From Leptodontidium sp. MPI-SDFR-AT-0119 (taxonomy: Eukaryota > Ascomycota > Leotiomycetes > Helotiales > Leptodontidiaceae): a stretch of DNA of 64,000 bases. The notes under the pieces were generated by a model that saw nothing but the letters and a program-made list of their open reading frames with translations, had not been told where the DNA came from and made no database searches. Position numbers and translations under genes: made by a program. Where the stretch lies: the NCBI GenBank assembly GCA_020726505.1, contig JAHLEZ010000004.1, forward strand, positions 186,001-250,000. Direction: 5' to 3'. Shown here in pieces: positions 1 through 11,545 of the stretch; position 1 is the first letter of the stretch, and each line of letters opens with the position of its first letter.

Positions 1-273
1 TGTACCAGAAGCGCCCGCGAGACCGCCGGTGGCTTCGGTGCCGTTGACGACGTTTTCAGGAAGGGCTTGGATGAATTGTGTTGAGCTGAAGGCAAAGAGT
101 TGTTGGACTCCCACGGCGGAGGGACCGAGGGTTGACTGGTCGCCGAGGTTGATGTTGAGTGTTAGGGCGAGACCGCTGCTGCCAGTGTCGATGTTTAGGG
201 GTGCGGCGGAGATGGGGACGATGATTGTGCTGAGCGCCAGGCTAGCGATGGTGGAGAGTGATGTTGGCTTCAT
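1..273 (-). CDS. Secreted protein, N-terminal part (cut by window edge)
   Basis: The minus strand opens with ATG at 273-271 and stays open to the left edge (91 codons, no stop). The first ~23 residues form a classical signal peptide: a short Lys-containing N-region, a hydrophobic core of Ile/Ala/Leu/Val, and a likely cleavage after an Ser-Ala-Ala motif. The mature part is rich in Ser, Thr, Gly, Leu and Asn, has one N-glycosylation sequon (Asn-Gly-Thr, about residue 78) and no Cys so far. No domain is recognisable. It is presumably an exported or wall-associated protein; function unknown. An AT-rich patch just upstream (about 282-302) could serve as core promoter. The carboxy end lies outside the window. 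Confidence 0.6.
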   Translation of the reverse strand, partial: MKPTSLSTIASLALSTIIVPISAAPLNIDTGSSGLALTLNINLGDQSTLGPSAVGVQQLFAFSSTQFIQALPENVVNGTEATGGLAGASGT

Positions 274-812
274 GCTGATAGATGGATTATCTATGTATTT
301 AAGGTACTCGTGGATCGAAATGAGAGTGATTGATGCCGAAAGTAAACAAAGAACGTTGCAAAATGAAGGAATGTTGCGAAGTGAAATGAAGGAAGGCGGA
401 AAACGACTGACTGCTCAACAGTATGGCTGAATCAAGTAAAGTAAAGGAAAGGTAGTGTTCCCTCTCCGTACCTTTATATCATCCCGATCCAACACACCGA
501 TACCACGGGATGACAGATGCTAGAATGCTTGGTGCTGCATCCCAAGGCTTGGTATATACTGGGAGCTTTGTTCCCGAGCTCCTTCACCCCCACGAGCCAC
601 GTCCCGAGGACGCGAACAGTAGGAAAATAAGACGAACGCACCTTATTTCGACCCCTTCCAAGAATTTCTCTGCGCTTGGTATTCCTGCTGATGGTAGACC
701 ACGGGGATGGCTGAGCAGTGAGCACACGTCCCAAGATATTTGGCAGTTACAAGACCCTGAGGCTCGTGTGTTCGGAAACTGAGGAGTCTAAGATGAGGTT
801 GGTAAGCGAGCT

Positions 813-830
813 GGGGGGGGGGGGGGGGGG
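813..830 (+). repeat. Poly-G tract (18 G)
   Basis: Eighteen consecutive G on the plus strand, in an otherwise non-repetitive context. It could form a G-quadruplex or be a slippage-prone site; a tract length in an assembly is not fully reliable. Confidence 0.9.
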
Positions 831-2871
831 TGGCGCAGGGGAGTCTGTAACATTGGCGGTGTCGAGATGGACTTGGCCAATGCTTTGCTCTAAGCTAGAA
901 TAGAAAGCCGTGGGAAGAACATGACTCTTGGTGGAAGGAAAGGATTGTACAATTTGTAAAATAGGAAGTATGCGAAAGGCTATGTATCGTTCGTTTATTT
1001 AATCTCATGACGGCTGACCTGAACTTGGCCAAACATCATCGGCAATAACTCGGACCAAAGAGAGCTTAATTATCGTTTCGACCTCCTCAAATGAGTTTCG
1101 TTCCTCGTGACACAATGCAAGTGATCGGTGTACTGTAGAAGACATCAGAGAAAGAAGATGCCCTGGCTCAGCTCGAGCGAGCGGGGTTCGGATGCTCGCA
1201 GAGAGCGAGCACCTCACCACCCCGTGTTAGAGGAACTCAATTCCAGCCGTGAAGTCTTTGAAGTAGCTCCAATCAAGAACTCTTAGAGTACTAGCAAGTT
1301 AAACAGAGGACCGTCATAACGCGCGCAAGAGGGAAAAGCAGGAAACAGAGAGCGAGAAAAGGCATGTGGATGTTGCAGTGTTGGAGTGTTTGGAAGTGGG
1401 TGACGGAAAGAAAGCGACCATAGGTGCTCTGCAGTCTAGCAGGAACAAAACTGGCATCTGAACAAACAAGAAAGCAAGCAAGTAAGCTGAAAGTCTCAGC
1501 ATTTGTCACCCCCCTCGGCGATCGTCTCTTCTTATCCCAGCTATCCCTCATCCCAACTAACCATGGTACACCCCTAACTCCTCTCTGCGGATCACTCGTA
1601 CTGCGATTCCTCCTCACCGACCCGGACGCAGACCCTTCCGCCCTATTCTGTTCACTAGCGAATATCCCCGGTGTCGTAGGCTGTACACTCGAGAGCCGTC
1701 GAATGCGAATACTGAGTCTCCGCGTATAATCCCTTTCTCTCTCTGGCGTATTCGGCGACTCGAGGTTTGCCTGCGGTATCTGTAATCCTATCCATGGTCG
1801 CTGCGACTATTGCGAGCGCGCTGAATTCGACCGTGCTCTCCCCGTGATGACATCTTGGAAGTAGGGCGATTAATCGGGGACGAGGAGGTTATCAGTATTA
1901 ATGGGAGGGTTATTGTTTTCGGCTATGCCTGAAAGCCCTGTTGATAGCCGCTGCTATGCGATCTGCTGTGACGTGATAGTAGAGGTGATGAGTATTGTGC
2001 AGATATCTGCAGTCCACGTAAGGCAGAAGACGGCCTGGGAGGGAGGGAGTGAGTGCCGGGTCCTGTGTTGGTTTGTATTTTATTTTCGCTGTCGAGATCC
2101 CGCTTTCTTCTGTTCTCTTCTCTCTGCGGTGGGCGGGTCGTGTTACTTCGCTTGATGCTCAAATTGCAGATGACGTTGCTTGAACTGGGCTGCGATGTGG
2201 CTTGGAAAAGGAAAACGTCGTTAAAATCTCAACGAGGCTGAGTGTAAGAGAAGCTGAACGAACTAATCCCAAAACGAGCTGCAGACGCCTCCAGACTAGG
2301 CGTTGCACTCAAGATTGTGAGAAGTTGCTAAGCGAGCCAATGGTAAACAATGATGAAAATGGACAATTAAACCTAGAATACAATGTTAATAAACCATCGC
2401 CGCTTGGAGTTGATAAATGGGCCTATTCTAATGTTAGTCTCTTGCTAAGCTTCTTCTTCCTGCAAATTTAAAGTTCTTTGCTTTTGACTTTATCCGAGGC
2501 TGCAGCCTACCAACTCGAGATACATCAATTACTGAGGCAATCCGCAACTTACTTCCACGGAGCATGCTCGCCATTGACAAAGTCGTGATGACCTTAAAGC
2601 TCAGGTAAGTGCCTTTACTTCCGTACTTTGAGAACAGGGCATTTTTGAGATTCGGCCAAACCACACTCCCCTTTTTTGTTTAGAGACATCCTCACAGCCA
2701 ATCACGACGCTGTGATGTCTTTACGTAGCAATCTACTCCGTATGAACAGCAACAACTAATGGGAACAACATCCCTCGGTGAGAATAGAGCGTGGGCGTAC
2801 TATCTCATACTATACCTTACACCGCTCTTCTGGAGAGGCTGACAAGTTCGCCCTACAGGCTGATCTGAGAC

Positions 2872-2898
2872 GAGGCAGACGAGGCAGACGAGGCAGAC
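2872..2898 (+). repeat. 3 x 9-bp tandem repeat
   Basis: Three perfect copies of GAGGCAGAC in direct orientation (2872, 2881, 2890). No associated gene. Confidence 0.9.
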
Positions 2899-3883
2899 GC
2901 GCTAGCAGGGAGAGGACGGCATGAAACAACATGGTCAATGGCCGCTCCTTTAACTGGAGTGAGGAAGCAACCTATAGATAAACGAACTGTAGTCTAGAAG
3001 TTGGTCCTTGAAGTCTTGACTAGATCTCTCGGATGGTACCGTGGACTTTCAGAATCGCGGTACTCAGCTTCATTGGAAGAATAGTCTGCCGCGCTGCGCC
3101 TCCTTGAAAAGATCGGTCACCCAAAAGGCAACAAGAGGAGGCCGCAAGAGAGCAGAAGACTTTTCAAATGTAGCCCAAGGCATTCGGAGCTCAAGACTAC
3201 CGTGTAATGTTCTCGCCCAAAGTAGTAGTTTTAGCGACCAAAGAACGCTGTTTTTATTTCTCGACCGTTCACAATTTCCTAGTCGGCCTGGAAAGTCCGT
3301 ATTACTTGCCTTGCAAACTGAGTTCTTGAGGCGTTCATACTGGAAGAAAATCTGAGGTGGAAATCGAAGGACTTTACGGATATTCAAAAAGCGTACAATT
3401 CACTTATCTCCATAACCAATGTGGGAATCTTAAAACACAAGATGCGGTAGACTGAGATTTTTGTATTGAAATCGAGAACAAGTCGATCAAGATCATTACT
3501 TTCAGGAATCAAAGGTACGAGTATCAAGCTATCCGAATTGCATAGCAGTAAATGAGAGAACTTGGAACATAAACATATCATACAATCCATCAAGCAAACG
3601 CACCGCTTGTCCACCGCGGCCCCAAAAAAGATCCCAACTTTCCACATCACCAAGTCTGACCTTCAACTTGGGCTCCAGGCTCTGCCTTTGAGAATCATCG
3701 AACCCTTTCACCTCCTAACCCGATATATCCTTCCTCACATTCCCTCCAGGGAACTATCCTCAGCGTTGTCGACCATGTGTTGCCTTCCAGAAACTCATGT
3801 CTTCTGGCTTCGAGATTTCGTAGTTGTTTCCTACAAACGATCAGACATGTGTATGTAGAGTCTTGAGATAGTCATACCCATAG

Positions 3884-4087
3884 TTATCGAGAAAGGGTTG
3901 GCTCATCATAAAACCGCTTGACGTCCGTGTAAGGGCAGCACCCATTGCCGGCCTCACATTGGCGATGATAACATGATGGACAATGTGTTGTGGCCTTGGA
4001 ATCCATCCCTGTCTCTTTCTTGCAGTTTCCACAATCCCAGAGTCGCTGCCACCAGTACTTTCTTTTCTTGCTTCCAGATGAAGGCAT
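3884..4087 (-). CDS. Small Cys-rich (zinc-ribbon-like) protein, 67 aa
   Basis: Single-exon frame: ATG at 4087, TAA at 3884. After a basic N-terminus comes Trp-Asp-Cys-Gly-Asn-Cys, then a Cys-x2-Cys pair about 19 residues on, another Cys five residues later, and a Cys-Cys near the end. This layout suggests a small zinc-binding fold, like many short uncharacterised fungal proteins that begin with a Trp-x-Cys-x2-Cys block. A TATA-like run (about 4221-4229 as read on the minus strand) lies ~135 bp upstream. A longer overlapping frame (3841-4116) lacks the Cys pattern and is treated as a shadow. The gene downstream on the same strand (5024-5342) has a similar core, so the two look like tandem paralogues. 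Function unknown; protein or nucleic-acid binding would be a guess. Confidence 0.6.
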   Translation of the reverse strand: MPSSGSKKRKYWWQRLWDCGNCKKETGMDSKATTHCPSCYHRQCEAGNGCCPYTDVKRFYDEPTLSR

Positions 4088-5023
4088 GATGGTTTTTCAA
4101 GATGGTAGAAACTCAATATGATGGGACTACAACAGTAAGAAGTTCGTGTGCTTGTGTTTACTTCAGACGATTTGTTGATGAGAGTGATGAAAGGGTGGTG
4201 ATGGTGGGAAGGAGATGAAGGTTATATACACCGTGCTGATACATGCCATTGTGCTTCTGTGTCATAAAGCCCGACCGCAGCAATCACAGCCATCGCCCTT
4301 CCATAGTGCCCTCGCCCATTACACTAAATCAAAAGAAGCCCTCGTCGGAGCCGTAGAAACAGTGCAACCCTGCCGGTGTACTTGCCCCTGAGTGACCGAG
4401 GTCAATGACAGAGGGCGAGTACAAATTTGCCTAATCTACTTCACAGGAGGCTGTGCCGCACACCGAAGGTTGAGTTAAACTCAACAATATTGATATGCCT
4501 GACTTGAATGAAAATCTGGAAATGAGGGCGGGCATCTGAACGAAGGGGCGTGGCTGCACAGACCCAAAGGACCCGCAACAGGGCACAACGCCCTTATCCA
4601 ATGGGAGGGCGGCTGTGCTCTTCACCGACCTGGAAACTGACCGACATCAAACTGAACATCAATTTAATTTCAATTCAACTTACAAGTTATGAATCATCAC
4701 AGCGTGGAGAGTCAAGAATGGCCTTTGTTTTGAAGTGCGCCTCGTGTTGATTATGCCTGTGCAGCCCTCGCCTAAATCCCAGGAGCCCAAGCTAAGTGAA
4801 AATCACAACGCCACTTCCGAACTCCGAAGACTCGCACTAAAACGTGGGTATCGTGTGAATCTAATCTAAAGGAGCCGAATGAAATGAAGTCGTAAAAAGA
4901 GAGTTGGTTGTAAAGACAAGCTTTCACTCCCAAGTCCGCTGCAAGTTCTCGAAAACAAAAATATTAACCATCGCTTAAACGCCTCAGCCCTGACCTCCGA
5001 TGTAACAACTGTCCGCCCTGCCA

Positions 5024-5342
5024 TCATTTCCCTGCATTGGCTTCGAGGTGTCAGCGGGCGATGATTTGGGGTGTTACAATACGTAGCGAAATAGTGGTAC
5101 TTACGCCTGAAGTCTGGTTCCTTTATCAGTCTCTTGTGAAACTCGATAGGGCACCTTTTGCATCGATGGTGGCCGCAGTGGAAGCCAGCACAGTACTCTG
5201 TTGCCGCAAAGTCCATGGCGGCGTTATCGTTGCATTTGCAACAGGTCCAGAGTTTGTTCATGTAGTACTTGGAGGGAGTTGTAGAAGAAGTTCCTGTGCT
5301 GGTGCTGCCGCTGTTGTTGTCTCGTCGAGATGATCCGGGCAT
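5024..5342 (-). CDS. Small Cys-rich (zinc-ribbon-like) protein, 81 aa, two exons
   Basis: Exons 5105-5342 and 5024-5031. The start is ATG at 5342. A consensus donor (GTAAGT, 5104-5099) and an acceptor at 5034-5032 preceded by CTGAC define a 73-bp intron; splicing adds only the last codons and a TGA. Without splicing the frame would run to 158 aa, but that tail looks random. The N-terminus is a Ser/Thr/Gly low-complexity stretch of ~24 residues. It is followed by a core at residues 32-64 with Trp-Thr-Cys-Cys-Lys-Cys, Tyr-Cys, a His-Cys-Gly-His-His-Arg-Cys block and Cys-x2-Cys. The spacing resembles the neighbour at 3884-4087, supporting an ancient local duplication. A metal-binding role is inferred from the Cys/His content; no experimental function is known to me. 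Confidence 0.6.
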
Positions 5343-6912
5343 GATGAGGAGGTAGGTTGGTTCTACTTGGAGCTTGGAAGATATGTTTGTTATGCGGAGA
5401 ATTTTGAGCAGATGAGGTTGCGATCGAATTGGAGAGAGGCCGAGACAGAGAGGTGGCTGAGATAGAGAGAGCTTGAGGCAGGAGATGATGAAGATTATAT
5501 CTTTGTATGTCGGTCAAAGGAGACGGACCGTCCCATAAGTACCTGAATCACAGCGGCGCCCTTTCAATACTTTCTGAAACTCAGCCATGGTGGGCTTTCC
5601 GACGTGACGTGCTCAGGTACGTTGAGACGTCTCATTCCGAATGTAGTTGAAAATTTCAACAAAAAAGTTCCTAGGCTAACTCGTAACACGACTCCTTGTC
5701 GCCAATTTCACAGGTATGCGGAGAGTTTTCATCGCGGCTATGCTACATGGCTCTCCCGGAAGCCTGAGACGGGATAATTCGAAATCCGAAGCATCAACCT
5801 GTCAAACATGTGAAGTTTTTGACCAGTCCAGACGTGAGGCGGACAGGAAACGTCGTTAGAATGACCAATGAGGAAATTTACTAAAGGTCAATAGAAGCAC
5901 CAACCAGCGTGTAGAAATCAAAACAATGGCCTAAAACGGCAATTTGAGCGGATCCGTTGGGTATGAATTTTTGGCTGCCATATCTATGGCAAGGCTCCAG
6001 GCAACAATGGCGTGTTATTCCGGCCATGACAACCACTCAGCCCTGGAAAAATTCCATGGTCCCTGTACACAAAGGACCAATACCTTACGGCAATCGGTGT
6101 AAAAGGCCAGAAATCCTTGGAAGTGAGAGAAAGGGGGCATTCGGGAGGCAGACAAAACTGCCTCGGGCATGGCTAATCAAAGCTCGCCCTTTCATCGAAT
6201 AAAAGTCCCAATTTCCTAATGGGGCAGAGTAACAGAAGGTGAGCCCGGGCTCCGAGTGAGGTAGCGGATTAGGTGAATTACGGCAGTGAGAGGGCGGCAG
6301 ACTGCCTCAGGGCGAGGGACGAGAGAAGAGGGCGGAAGGCAAATATGGCTAAGCGATGAGCCGAGAACGCCCATAAACTCAGCGACTGCGTGGCTGAGTA
6401 GGATAACTTGAGCTCACCGACAGACGCGGAAAGTGAACTTGAGATGACCCGAAGCTAGGAAGCTGAATGAAATAAAGCAAAAGAAAATAACGTTGGCTGC
6501 TGGGTGCAGAGTGCGTCCAGCGAGTGGTTGTGTTGACACAGCCCCTGTTGAGATGTATCACGTGAGCTAATGCAAAAAGAAATACCAAAGGGCAAAAATG
6601 GGAAGTGGTACGTACGCCAGTCTGCCAGTCTTGTGGCTCTGCATAGATCAAAACAAGAATGATTAGGAAATGTAACATCAGAGCAACAGAAAAGTACAGA
6701 GAAAAGGAGTTCAAGATGCGGAAATGGGGGTCATCCTGGTCGTAAGGTGCGCCGTCCCATCGGTTCCTTGTTGGTGGAATATTTGGAGACAGAGCGACAA
6801 GTTCACAAACTCGGACCTTGGAAACTGGCTCGAATCCAGTGGCTGCTTAATTTGACTGTCATTCGTTCCAGTTTGGATATTTGAACAGATAGCCTCAATC
6901 ACCTCATTTTGT
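5343..6912. other. Intergenic, 1.6 kb
   Basis: No supported gene. A minus-strand frame at 6379-6714 begins with a hydrophobic stretch but ends in an unstructured tail. It is downstream of the reductase gene and could be its 3' UTR or unrelated. Confidence 0.4.
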
Positions 6913-9900
6913 TCACTTTGCCCACTGCTTCAACCAGATACCCATCCACTCTTCCCTAACAGGTTTCAATTCCCTCAAAGTTGCACTCATATGCATCGAC
7001 TGAGTAGTATCGAGTTTCACTTCACTCGCCCCTTCTGCCATGCCCCGATAGAACGGAAGTAATTTGATCCCCGGATTAACGTCCACGTCCACATCCGCCT
7101 TCGAACTCTCATCGAGCTTGGCGAACCAGGTTGCGAAAGGGACGCTTTTAATGGACGGCTCGGTACCGTTAACTGGGCTGGACTGCGAGAATTTTGCCAT
7201 TTTTGGTACTAAAGTAGACCAGTTTGACGCGACGGGGTTGGCGAGGTGGAAGATCTGCGTGGGAGGTAAGGTGTTCAGCTCCTCGATGTCTGCCATGACA
7301 ATCTCGACCAGTATCTTGGACAAAGTATCGACTGGAATCCAAGCCACCTCTTCATGACCTGGTAGCTCGGTAGGCAAACACTTCAAGTATTTCGAGCTGG
7401 CAATAAGCTGTGATGGAGCGTTAGTTCTGCGACTCATGATAGCGATTAGCAGATAGGGCGGACTGATGACTTACAGATGGGAACCATTCGCTCCTATTCC
7501 ACTCGCCAGTCTCTCTCGTACCATCTTCCACCGGTCCAGCAATCTGCCCAACGCGCATGATGTTACTCCTCACTCCTCTCTTCCCCGCTTCTTCTAGAAG
7601 TCTCTCCGCGATCCATTTTGACTCGGCATATCCGGCGTCTGCAGCGATTTTTGGGTCGTGGAATGGTATTTCGGGGATCCGAGGTTGGTCATAGAGCGAG
7701 GCGTAATTCGACACTGTGCCAATGCTGGAGATAAATGTGATGGGCGGTGAGAATGTTGCATTGGCGGAGAATTTGGTGAGGTTGAGGACGCCGGCGATAT
7801 GGGAGAGGAAGGACGAGAGCGCGAGGTTGAAGTTGACTTGCCATTGGCTGTCTATTGTTCTATCAGCATCGTACTTCAGAGGTAGAACATTAAACGGAAT
7901 TTAAGTCACTACTCACGGATTATGACTGTAACATCGTGCTTGAGGCGTCGGTAGTCCTCTTGTTTCAGCCCGAGCATGTCTTGGCTGAGATCTGCCTTCA
8001 AAAACTCCACTCTGTGATCCCATGAAGACACGAGTCCCCTTTTAGCATTTGATTCTGCTTGAGATTCGGCAACATCTTCACGACGATTCAGACAGTATAC
8101 TTTCGCAACTTTCGAAGATGAGAGCAGTGTATGTAAGAGATACGAGCCAAAGGAGCCGGTACTGCCTGTAAGAAGCGCGGTCATTTTCTCGCTCGAGGTT
8201 TGAGTGAGGGTCGAGGTTGATGTTGGTAGTTGCTGAACAAATTCTTGAAGAGTGGCCTCCATCTCCTGCTCTCTTGTCGCAGACGAACTTGCTGTTTCGC
8301 CAGAGGCACTTAGAGCTTTCAATGCAGATGCTAGACTCTTGGCTGTGGGGTTGGCATAGATCAGGCGAGTTTTGATCTCATCGCTCGAAACATCAAGCAA
8401 TGCAGACTTGAGATGTTTGACTGTAGTCATAACATGCAGCGAATCCATCCCCACTGCAAAGAAATCTTGATCCGTAGCAAGTTGACCCTCGACGCCAATC
8501 ACATTTAAAACCAAAGCTCCGATCTCCTTCTCCAGAGACTCGAAACTCTGGGCAAGATCAATTTTTGGTATATCGAGCTTCCCTTCACCGTTCCGTCGGT
8601 ACAACTCTTCTATCTCTGGTTTGTAGTTTTCGATGGTCGACGGTCTGAGAATCGTTCCTTTCCCCGCTCTGCCGAATGGTTTTGTTGGAACGCTGAGGAT
8701 GATCATGTCTCGCTCCAACTGTCCATGAGCTGGAGCATGTTTGTTTGCCTCGGTGACGACTTTCCAGATCTCGGTTTCTACGTATGAAGCCTTTTGTTCT
8801 GCAGTCTGGAGTTTGGCCGCAACTTCGGGTGTTAATTCGATGATGGCGGCCGGAGAGAATCGAGCTTGTCCGACGACTAATGCACCCATAATATCGTGGT
8901 GAGCGCGTAATGTCGATTCCATCGTCGTCGGATTGAGTTTTTCGCCGTTGGAGAAAACAATAACGTCGTCTGCTCGTCCTAGAAATTGCCATGTATTTGG
9001 CTTTGAGGGATGGGGTTTGTATAAGTCGTTCATGGGGAACACGTCCAATTCTGGGAATGTGTACCACAGAGAATGGAAGCGGTCAGTGGATGGATGACGA
9101 ACAACGACCATCTCATACGTCCCATCGCCAAGAGGTCTGAACTCGACTCCTTTCAGTTCGGGGTTGTAATGGAAGTACAACCAATCTTCATCGGGGCGTT
9201 CGTAGATGGGATGGACACAGATCTCGGTTGATCCGATAAGGTGAAGTAAGGGGACTTCATCCTGCAAGAGCGCGCCGACACTTGGATTCATCGGACCGCC
9301 ACCGAAACCAATTGCTGATAACTTTTTGAGTTTGGCGATACTGGTTGGTGACTGACACATTTCCTCTAAGACGGATGGTACGAAGAAAGCGATATCGACG
9401 GGCATAGCGGAGAGGACTTCGTCGGCTAAGAGACCGCTCATCGGGAGGTTAGAGGGTGGCCATATGCAAATTGCTCCGTACCAGATGGGGCTCTGTAATA
9501 AGAGATTGACTCCAGCTGCCTGATTTGGTCAGCTCTTTCTGGATATTCCTCAAGCACAAGAAGCTGGACGCACGTGAAAAGGCGGCAGAGAAGCAAACAT
9601 TCTCTTGTTTTCGCTACTCATCCAAAGTGGTTTCTCTCCACCCGGCATTAGAGGCATCTCGATGATAGCATCCATCGTTGAAAACCATCCATGTCTCAGG
9701 ACAACTGGTTTCGGAAGGCCTGTCGAGCCCGAAGTGTGCAATACCGTGAATGGCTCATCTTTAGCTTCTTCAAAAGTTCTAGTGTACGGGTAGTGTTTGA
9801 CTTCTCCGTCAGGGGACAGTAATGTGTCTAGGCTGGGAATTGTGATTGGTTTGAGTCTAGAAGCTAAGATGAGATCTACTGGTATTGGAAAGCCTTCTGA

Positions 9901-10589
9901 TATGAGGAGTGCTTTGCAATCTGTACTGTTGAAGAGGCTGAGTTGGCCTTCGAGTGTATTTCGCGGTGATGGGAGGAGTGTCTATCAGTGTCAATAAGCA
10001 TAAACTCTCAAATTTCAGATATCAAATTCTTGTTTTTCCCATGTGCGAAGAGCTTTTGCTAGCTGCTGTAATGTGGAACTAGCGTCAAAAATAGAGTATC
10101 CTCGTTTGCCAACTCGACACGAAGATATACTTCATACTTAACCTTTCACTGGCGTACTGGAAATTGGTTCCAAGCCTTGAAACTAGTCTTGACTTCCTCC
10201 ATCTCCTTTAACCCATCGCACTCAACTCCACTCACCCACTAAATTCAAACTCCAACAAAAACAAAAGCATCCACACATACCTTAAACCCCACCTTCGCCG
10301 CCCCAATCATAATCAAAAAATACCTCAAATCAAACACCCCAATATAAGCGAGGGTACCAAAGAGTCCCTTCCCCTCAACACCAAACCTCTCTTCAATCCA
10401 TGCCGCAGCGCGATCGATACCACGTGCAAAGTCACGGTACGTGACGTCTCTGTAGCCGTCTGAGAGGGAGGTTGAGCGGGGAATGCATGCGAAGAGTTCG
10501 GATGGGGTGGTGGAGGAGAGATGGTCGATTTGCGTGGGGATGAGGCGGTGGCCGTGGGGGGTTTTGGGGGGTTGCCTGGTTGCCTCCAT
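6913..10589 (-). CDS. NRPS-like adenylate-forming reductase (A-T-R), 1063 aa
   Basis: Exons in transcript order: 10281-10589, 9574-9981, 7917-9519, 7475-7851, 6913-7407. All junctions are GT-AG and keep frame. The adenylation domain covers roughly residues 20-560: core motif TSGSTGLPKP (186-195), GSTE (335-338), GRADDVIVFSNGEK (from 420) and a catalytic Lys in AGKGT (524-528). A phosphopantetheine carrier follows, with the attachment Ser599 in GMDSLH. The C-terminal reductase has an NADP-binding TGSTGSFG (690-697) and a YAESK catalytic pair (Tyr848/Lys852). By family knowledge such enzymes activate a carboxylic acid as an adenylate, load it on the carrier, and release it reductively as an aldehyde or alcohol. 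The substrate cannot be read from sequence. Length is normal and no key motif is broken. No PKS, P450 or cluster regulator is adjacent. A TATA-like run lies near 10685-10695. Confidence 0.93.
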
Positions 10590-11545
10590 GGTAATTGGCC
10601 TAGTGAAGAATGCTGTGTGAAAGGGATATGGTTGGTTTACTGTAATACTCAGGAGGGAGTATAGTAAAGAAGAGAACGGTATATGTGATATAAAGCCGTA
10701 ACAGAGTTCCAAAAAAGCAGGTACAATGCGCTCCAAGGACGCGGGGTACAAGAACAGAAAATCAAGAGGACAGATTAATAAAAAAAATAAGACGGGTCCC
10801 ATCACTCTTTACATAAGATATACCGAGTGAGGCCGGATAAGTACCTAAAAGCAGAAGGTCGGCCGTATCCATCCATGTATCCATGTACTTTGTCTGCACG
10901 CCGGAAGAGCCCGGAGTTGGGCGTGCATGCTGCATGCAATGCATAGCCGCCTGCTACCCCTCTTTCCGTTAGGAGCGGCAATAGTGGCGGTAGTAGGCTT
11001 TTGGTCGGATTGAAGAATGGGTGATTTGGGTGACGTGGGAGAGAATATAAGGGAGGTTGAGTTGATATGCAAAGTTGTGTTAATTGAAGGCGGTTAAAAC
11101 ATGAACGGGAGCCGAGGAGGAGAAATGACAGGGAGATCTGGAATGAGTGACGTGGAAATAAGCTCGGCGGCGTGGCTCAGGCTGAAAATCTACTGGTGGG
11201 GAATGAAGCGCTGGTTGCGAGTGGCACAAATATTACGGGTTGGTGTGTTGACAACGATCTAGTCGAAGTAAGTGTTGGCCATTGAAGTCAGATTTGAGGT
11301 TGACATGCATGAACTCAAATTGATTCGTTGGAAACATACCCTTAATGAAGTAAACACCAAGTAATAGTGACAAACGTATTGATTATATACGTTGGAGAAC
11401 GAAAAAATTTAATAACCCCCTAAACCGCAACTCTAAATACCATCAACCATCCAATTCGCTACAAAACAAAGAACGCTCTCATACTCCAACAAACCCTTCA
11501 CTACCAACAGAAAACCTTGATCCCATCAATTCAAGTCAACACGAC
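10590..11545. other. Intergenic between reductase 5' end and kinesin 3' end
   Basis: About 0.95 kb without a supported gene. It contains a TATA-like run (about 10685-10695, minus strand) for the reductase gene and a short palindromic GCATGC-rich patch near 10925-10942. Confidence 0.5.

Larger units (their letters stand above)
274..3883. other. Gene-poor stretch, 3.6 kb
   Basis: No convincing gene seen on either strand. Open frames here are short, lack paired splice signals or domain-like composition, and overlap one another in several frames. The stretch holds an 18-G tract (813-830), a triple 9-bp tandem repeat (2872-2898) and otherwise mixed sequence. It could hold unrecognised non-coding transcripts or UTRs of the flanking genes. 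Confidence 0.5.

Noticed and set aside
1291..2241. Several overlapping frames on both strands in the left gene-poor stretch
   Set aside because: Mutually overlapping, no splice signals, no protein-like patterning; may be untranslated leader sequence.
4866..5031. C-terminal extension of the 81-aa Cys-rich protein in the unspliced frame
   Set aside because: A consensus intron removes it and the extension has no Cys pattern or similarity to the paralogue.
6379..6714. Minus-strand frame starting with a hydrophobic stretch, possible secreted protein
   Set aside because: Composition becomes random after ~30 residues and no downstream exon could be joined; left as intergenic.
6830..6850. T-arm-like hairpin ACTGG-CTCGAAT-CCAGT
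   Set aside because: No matching acceptor stem or A box at the right distance; a chance hairpin.
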